Assembly (NCBI GenBank): GCA_022009815.1
Contig: CP091725.1
Coordinates: forward strand, 2,604,001 to 2,668,000
Length of the DNA stretch: 64,000 bases
Source: Bacteroidales bacterium
GTDB taxonomy: Bacteria > Bacteroidota > Bacteroidia > Bacteroidales > Muribaculaceae
Direction: 5' to 3'
Shown here in pieces: positions 58,980 through 64,000 of this stretch (position 1 is its first letter; each line of letters opens with the position of its first letter). Both the position numbers and the translations under genes were made by a program. The notes under the pieces are model-generated. The model had not been told where the DNA came from. It searched no databases and saw only the letters and a program-made list of their open reading frames with translations.

Positions 58980-60357
58980 CTATTTGATAAAGAATCTGTA
59001 AATATCATTGCCGTTGGCGTAAAGCAGCAACACAAGGAGCAAGCCAAGCCCCACCATTATGGAGTATTCAAGCACTTTCTCACTCGGTTTCTTGCCTGTA
59101 AGCATCTCAATGATGACAAACAGCGCATGTCCGCCATCGAGAGCCGGAATCGGCAGAATGTTCATAAACGCAAGCGCCACGGAGATAAAAGCCGTGATAA
59201 ACCAGAAGTGATACCAGCTCCACTCTGCAGGAAACATATCGCCGATGGCTCCGAATCCGCCAAGGCTCTCCGCACCCTCCTTTGTAAAGACATACTTCAT
59301 CTGGCTGACGTACGACGTGAGCTTGTCAACGCCGATTTCAATGCCTCGAGGTATTGCCTGGAAGATGTTGTAATTGATGGTATGGGTCTTGAAAATCTCA
59401 TCGATCGGAGTCAGCTGAATGCCAATCTTACCCGATTCCGATGTGTGAAGATGGGTCACATACTCCTTTCCGCCACGTTCGTAGGTCACGGCGATTTCTT
59501 TGTCAAGACTCTTTGCAAGGCAGGCTGCAAACACATCCCATGTCTCGGTGCGCACACTGTCGATGCCCACAATGCGGTCGCCGGCTTTAAGGCCCGCGGC
59601 AGCTGCCGACTGACTGGCAACAATATCCTTCACCACAACGGGGAAACGATAGGTCATAAATCCACGGTCCTTGTGGTCGCGCAACTCGTTGCTTACGGTG
59701 AGGAGCGCATTTAGGCAAATCTATCGTGGTGAGCGCACCGTTGCGTTTCACCGTCACCTCACGCGCCTCAAGCAGTTCCTGTGTGGCTACTCCGAAATCG
59801 GCTGCGTCAAGAGTCTTGCCGTCGGCACTCACAAGGATGTCGCCATCGCGGAATCCCAGCGTCTTTGCCGACTCGCAACCAAACTGCATGCCATATTCAG
59901 CGTCGCTGAACTGGATATATTTGTCGCCCCAGGCAAAAGCAATGCCCGCGTAAATGATTATGGCAAGAATAAAATTGAACAGCACACCGGCAATCATCAC
60001 CAACAGACGCTGCCATGCCGGCTTGGCACGGAATTCCCACGGCTGCACAGGCTGCGCCATCTGCTCCTTGTCCATCGACTCATCAATCATTCCGGCAATC
60101 TTGCAATAACCGCCAAGCGGCAACCATCCTATGCCGTACTCCGTGTCGCGCCACGACGACTTGCCATCGTCGGCGCCTGCTTTCTTCTTAGGTTTCCACT
60201 TGAAAAGAGAGAACCACGGATTAAAAAACAGATAGAATTTCTCCACCCGGATGCCAAACATACGGGCAAAGATATAATGTCCGAACTCATGCACTATTAT
60301 CAGCAAGCCAAACGCCGCTATCAGTTGTGCCGCTTTTATTAAAAATGTAGATTCCAT
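58980..60357 (-). CDS. rseP: RIP metalloprotease RseP (site-2 protease, frameshifted)
   Basis: Intramembrane zinc protease. Zinc motif IVHEFGHYIFAR near residue 23, GWLPLGGYCKIAGMIDESMD near 80, PDZ regions (FRDGDILVSADGKTLDAADF; AAGLKAGDRIVGIDSVRTET), and the second zinc motif NILPIPALDGGHALFVIIEM. Three to four membrane helices. The frame breaks at the T run 59710-59712. Two added bases give LPKNALLTVSNELRDHKDRG. About 459 residues. It is coupled to dxr upstream, as in many bacteria. Confidence 0.93.
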
Positions 60358-60378
60358 TAGTTGTTGGTGTGTAGATTC

Positions 60379-61563
60379 TTATTTTATCAATTCTTCTGCA
60401 ATTTTTCTTATCTCTGCATTGGTCGCAACATAGTCGTCGTATGTCGGGCTGGCTACAAACCGGTTGCGCGCCACTGCCTCCGCCACCACTTCCGGCATCT
60501 GCATGAACCCTATGCGGTCGGCAAGAAAAGCCGCCACGGCAATCTCGTTGGCTGCATTGAGCGCACACGGTACGTTGCCGCCACGATGGATGGCATCGAA
60601 AGCCATGTCGAGCAACGGAAACTTCTCGCGGTCGGGAGCCTCAAATGTGAGATTGGCATAATCAGCCACACTCATCTTGCGGCATGCCGACGGCAACCGC
60701 TCCGGATAGTTGAGAGCATAGCGTATGGGCAGACGCATGTCGGGCAAGCCAAGCTGAGCCTTCACCGAACCGTCGGAATATGCCACCATCGAATGCACAA
60801 TCGACTGCGGATGAACCACAATCTCAATTCGTTCCGACGGAATGCCAAACAGCCATCGCGCCTCAATCATCTCAAACCCTTTGTTCATCATCGAGGCCGA
60901 ATCAATGGTCACCTTCGCTCCCATCGACCAGTTTGGATGGTTCAATGCGTCGGCGCGAGTCACGCCATACAGTTCTTCTTTCGGACGCGTGCGGAACGGA
61001 CCGCCCGATGCCGTAAGAATCAACTTATCGACCGATTCTGGATCTTCGCCCACAAGACATTGGAATATCGCTGAATGCTCTGAATCGACAGGCACAAGCC
61101 TCGACCCGTATTGCTTGACAAGCCCGGTTATCAGTTCGCCAGCCACAACAAGAGTTTCTTTATTGGCAAGTGCTATTGTCTTTCCCGCCTTGATGGCACT
61201 GATTGTAGGAGCCAGCCCGCTATACCCCACCATGGCAGTCACCACGATGTCGACATCGTCGGCTGCCGCGGCATCGGCTATCGCCTGCTGACCGCACATC
61301 ACTTCGATAGGCTCGCCGGCAAGGGCGTCGCGCAACTTGGTGTAGCAGTCGCTCTGCGCAATCACCACGCGACGCGGTTTAAACTTAAGCGCCTGCTCTA
61401 TGAGCAGGTCTACATTGCGGTTGGCCGTCAGAAGCGACGGATAAAGTCGGTCGGGATATTCCGAAATCACATCAAGCGTCTGAGTGCCGATGGAGCCGGT
61501 GCTCCCCAATATTGCTATATTCTTTCTATTTTCCACGAGATTTGTTGTTATCTGGCAGAGCAA
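60379..61563 (-). CDS. dxr: 1-deoxy-D-xylulose 5-phosphate reductoisomerase
   Basis: Second step of the MEP isoprenoid pathway. NADPH loop ILGSTGSIGTQTL near residue 18, metal and substrate residues in VPVDSEHSAIFQCL near 158, ASGGPFRT near 193, and MNKGFEMIEARWLF. 394 residues from the ATG at 61563. A GTG at 61536 would give a start closer to the usual Dxr length. The -7 promoter element at 61579-61586 is compatible with either. Intact. Confidence 0.94.
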   Translation of the reverse strand: MLCQITTNLVENRKNIAILGSTGSIGTQTLDVISEYPDRLYPSLLTANRNVDLLIEQALKFKPRRVVIAQSDCYTKLRDALAGEPIEVMCGQQAIADAAAADDVDIVVTAMVGYSGLAPTISAIKAGKTIALANKETLVVAGELITGLVKQYGSRLVPVDSEHSAIFQCLVGEDPESVDKLILTASGGPFRTRPKEELYGVTRADALNHPNWSMGAKVTIDSASMMNKGFEMIEARWLFGIPSERIEIVVHPQSIVHSMVAYSDGSVKAQLGLPDMRLPIRYALNYPERLPSACRKMSVADYANLTFEAPDREKFPLLDMAFDAIHRGGNVPCALNAANEIAVAAFLADRIGFMQMPEVVAEAVARNRFVASPTYDDYVATNAEIRKIAEELIK

Positions 61564-61578
61564 CGCTCTGTCAATTTA

Positions 61579-61586
61579 CAAAGGTA
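61579..61586 (-). promoter_or_regulatory. Bacteroidota -7 promoter element for the dxr-rseP-rlmI operon
   Basis: TACCTTTG on the minus strand, 15 bases before the ATG at 61563. Confidence 0.6.
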
Positions 61587-61729
61587 GTAAAAACTTTCAA
61601 ATCACTTGCAAAATCTCCTTTATAACAAATCCTAAAACCTCGTCAGTCTTGTTAAGGCACTTCCGATTCCGTATTCTACAATCAATCTTGACAAATCATA
61701 TTTGCTTCCTTATTCCGACTGCCGCGACA

Positions 61730-62371
61730 TCATCGGGGATTTTTCATCAGAAGGCTGACGGAATCAATCTCGCATTGGAGCATTTCACCACCGAACATGC
61801 GAAGCGCCACCCGTCCCATCAATGGATAGCCTGGGACTTTTTTAGTCAGGCGTTCAAGCAGCAGTCTGCGATAGTCGACGCCTGCTTGATGATAAGCCGT
61901 CATCAGCGAGTCCTCAACAACCTTGGTCAGAGTTGAGTCGGCAGACTGCTTTTTGTAGGCAGCCTGCAGCGATTCGCGGCGCTTTTCAAACGCATACCGG
62001 TCGGCAAGCAGCTGCGACAACGCCCGGTTTGACGGCGACCCCTGCACTGAATATGTACCATCTTCTATTGTCATTGTCAGCCGATTGTTGGTCAGCACAA
62101 AGCAGTATGCCGCCGTGTCGCCCTTAAGTCTCACGAAAGCCTCCATCGGCTCGTCAACCGTACCGGAAAAGCGGAATCCTCCATGCCTGACATCCACACT
62201 GTCGAGCAGCATAAGTTTCTGATATTCCGGCAACAGCACATACAGATAGGCCTTGCCGTCGCGCGAGGCGTCAACCGACCCGTCGAGCGAATAGGTTTTC
62301 TGCTGCGTCTCAACGGAACACGCCGAGAGAACCAACGCTACAACTGTTGCTATAATGCTATTTTTCAACAT
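61730..62371 (-). CDS. DUF4369-type lipoprotein
   Basis: 213 residues. A lipoprotein signal ends in VVALVLSACS (Cys about residue 18). The N-terminal beta domain TYSLDGSVDASRDGKAYLYV ... LMLLDSVDVRHGGFRFSGTV fits DUF4369, found at the front of Bacteroidota thioredoxin-like lipoproteins. Here no thioredoxin domain follows, only a helical region. It overlaps the upstream glycosyltransferase gene by 14 bases, so the two are probably cotranscribed. The role is unknown. Confidence 0.7.
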   Translation of the reverse strand: MLKNSIIATVVALVLSACSVETQQKTYSLDGSVDASRDGKAYLYVLLPEYQKLMLLDSVDVRHGGFRFSGTVDEPMEAFVRLKGDTAAYCFVLTNNRLTMTIEDGTYSVQGSPSNRALSQLLADRYAFEKRRESLQAAYKKQSADSTLTKVVEDSLMTAYHQAGVDYRRLLLERLTKKVPGYPLMGRVALRMFGGEMLQCEIDSVSLLMKNPR

Positions 62372-63934
62372 ATTTTACATTAAAGAGATAGATATTGCTG
62401 TTCCAAATCGCCTTTCCGACAAAAACAAACTTGTCGCTGTCGATTTTTCCCATCTTCGCCACCACAAGACGTTCCTCCCCCTGACTGATTTCACTCGTCA
62501 TCGGAGTTTTTCCCATGACCGTATACTCCACATTGTCGTCAAGGTTAGGCACGAGCTGAATCAGTTCGTTGGGATTCAACTGATAGAATATGACCGGACG
62601 CGCCAATTCCTTGCGCACCGCGTCCCATCTATAATTGTCGCGGAAATGAATCTGCGGAGTGAGAATCGGGAAAAACAAGAGGATGAGAATGCCGAAATAA
62701 CGACGCCACAGATTCGGCATCGCGGCGAGCGACTGAGGCACCAGCAACATCAACACCGGCATAAGGCAATAATAGTAACGCGGATGCTTGAGTATCGACG
62801 CATACTGAATAAGTGGCATACAAGCCACTACAAGCAACGGCAACCACACAAAAAGTCCGCCGTCTGCCAATTTTTCAATCCTCCTTTTGAGAATGCCGCC
62901 ACAAGCACGGCCGCCAAGACAATCCAGAAACCGTAAGAGATAAAAAGCAGGCGTCGGATGTCGCGTGCAAAAGTTACCGACAATGCAAGCGAGAATTTGC
63001 GGAACGCCATCGACTTATGTACCGTAGGATGGAGTATGAAGTTGAAAAATCCTGGATAAATCACAAATGCAAAAACTAATGCAGCCACTCCAGCCAACAG
63101 AATCAGCAGTATCGCTCGGTGACGATGATGACGGATGCAAGAGGCTGCGAGCGCGAGACACAAGCCTATGACGTAGAAGGCATTGAAATATCCAAGAGAC
63201 ACGGTGCAACCCATCAACACTCCGAAGAGCGCCACAAATCGCCAACGGCGTATCTCCTCGCCCGCACGAAGACGCTGGACAAAGCCAACGGCCACATACG
63301 TAAGCATGACAACCGAAGCCTCCGCCATCTGGTACTCGCGGATAAGCATCGTGTTGCGCACCGACAGAAGATTGAAATATGCAAGCGCAAGTCCGACAAA
63401 CACCAGCATGTGACGCTCACCGAATATGCGTCGCAGCAGTTTGTACATAAACACAAACGACAATACGAAAAACAACATATTCAGCACTCCTCCACGCACG
63501 ATATAGCCATCGAGGTCGTAGGCGTCGTAGCCCGTCAGCGCCACACGTAAAGCCATATAGTAGAGGCTGGCGTGGGGAGCATCGCCATTGTTTACCCAAA
63601 GTTGGCGCAGGTCGGAGAGCATCCCCTTGAAGCCGGTGTCTCCACTATGGGCAATCATGTCCTTCAGTTGGGCTCCAGTATAGGTTCCGTCGGCCACTGC
63701 CACATTATAATTGGGGTCGCATGTGCATAGCGCCATAGAGAACACCTCGTCTGAATGCAGCTCCGTCTTGCCGGCGATTGCATTGACACGCACATAGAAT
63801 GCCAGGACAAAGAGCAGTCCCACAATCGCCCAGTTAACCCATTTTGCGTTGCGTCCATACATCTCCGTCACGGCTGTTATTGCACCGAGACCTTTCCCTG
63901 TTTCTTTTTTCTTATTGTCTTTATTTCTTCCCAT
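62358..63934 (-). CDS. Membrane glycosyltransferase, GT39/ArnT-like (frameshifted)
   Basis: About 525 residues with 10 or more transmembrane helices. HSDEVFSMALC near residue 57 supplies the acidic residues expected in the first periplasmic loop of GT-C enzymes (usually D-E). The C-terminal part is an extracytoplasmic domain (RPVIFYQLNPNELIQLVPNL). Such enzymes move a sugar from a lipid phosphate donor to an envelope acceptor; donor and acceptor are unknown. The frame breaks at the T run 62871-62875, repaired by one base (SKGGLKKLADGGLFVWLPLL). Confidence 0.78.
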
Positions 63935-64000
63935 AATTCATTATTTATTGAGCCAACGACAAGTTGACAGAAACACCGTAATTGCTGTTGGTTGTTGGAT

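Noticed and set aside
1..64000. CRISPR array or rRNA operon
   Set aside because: No regularly spaced direct repeats and no rRNA-like conserved segments were seen on either strand.

Overview
The window is chromosomal DNA from a member of the Bacteroidales, most likely a gut anaerobe of the Muribaculaceae type. Evidence for this: promoters carry the Bacteroidota -7 element TAnnTTTG rather than sigma70 boxes, Shine-Dalgarno sequences are rare, and the proteins match Bacteroidales families (methylmalonyl-CoA mutase MutA/MutB, secreted dipeptidyl peptidase III, ISAon1-type insertion sequence, OmpA-type porin, DUF4369 lipoprotein). The family-level placement is inference. No rRNA, tRNA or CRISPR array was seen.

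Layout. 1-11780 is core: a TPR protein and ndh (divergent), a META-domain protein, uvrB, a YgiQ radical SAM protein, an S9 peptidase, a YugP-type peptidase and hisS. 11781-14201 is an AT-rich islet with small unknown genes, a zinc-ribbon membrane protein, mobilization-gene remnants and several perfect inverted repeats. It abuts the 3' end of ppdK, where a diverged second copy of the ppdK tail lies 117 bp further on. 14205-27427 is core again: ppdK, rlmD, tetR, fabG, a membrane HTH regulator, rarA, fprA, prfA, pyrF and pgk. 27428-31560 is a second accessory pocket. It contains an ISAon1-type element with 8-bp target duplications inside the last codons of a gene remnant, a promoter-to-terminator unit with no ORF (candidate small RNA), an orphan C-terminal tail, and a two-gene AT-rich operon encoding an agmatine/peptidyl-arginine-deiminase-like enzyme and a 191-residue partner. 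31707-64000 is core: mutAB (propionate/succinate interconversion), ompA-like, an MFS transporter, serC-serA, a surA-lptA-like-mutL-TPR/PD40-php-metA-U32-yraN run, then on the minus strand DUF1015, purA, fur, an AlkD-like protein, ybjQ, DPP III, rlmI, rseP, dxr, DUF4369 and a membrane glycosyltransferase.

The dominant oddity is sequence quality. I count about 27 single- or double-base frameshifts in some 23 loci, including essential genes (pgk, purA with three, rseP, pyrF). Most can be repaired by adding one or two A/T to a short run. This is best explained by indel errors in the assembly (uncorrected long-read or low-coverage data), not by gene decay. Frameshifted genes are listed below as single reconstructed loci.

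The best candidates for something undescribed are the deiminase plus partner operon (29767-31418), the structured ORF-less transcript unit at 29389-29613, and the duplicated ppdK tail with its mobilization remnants.
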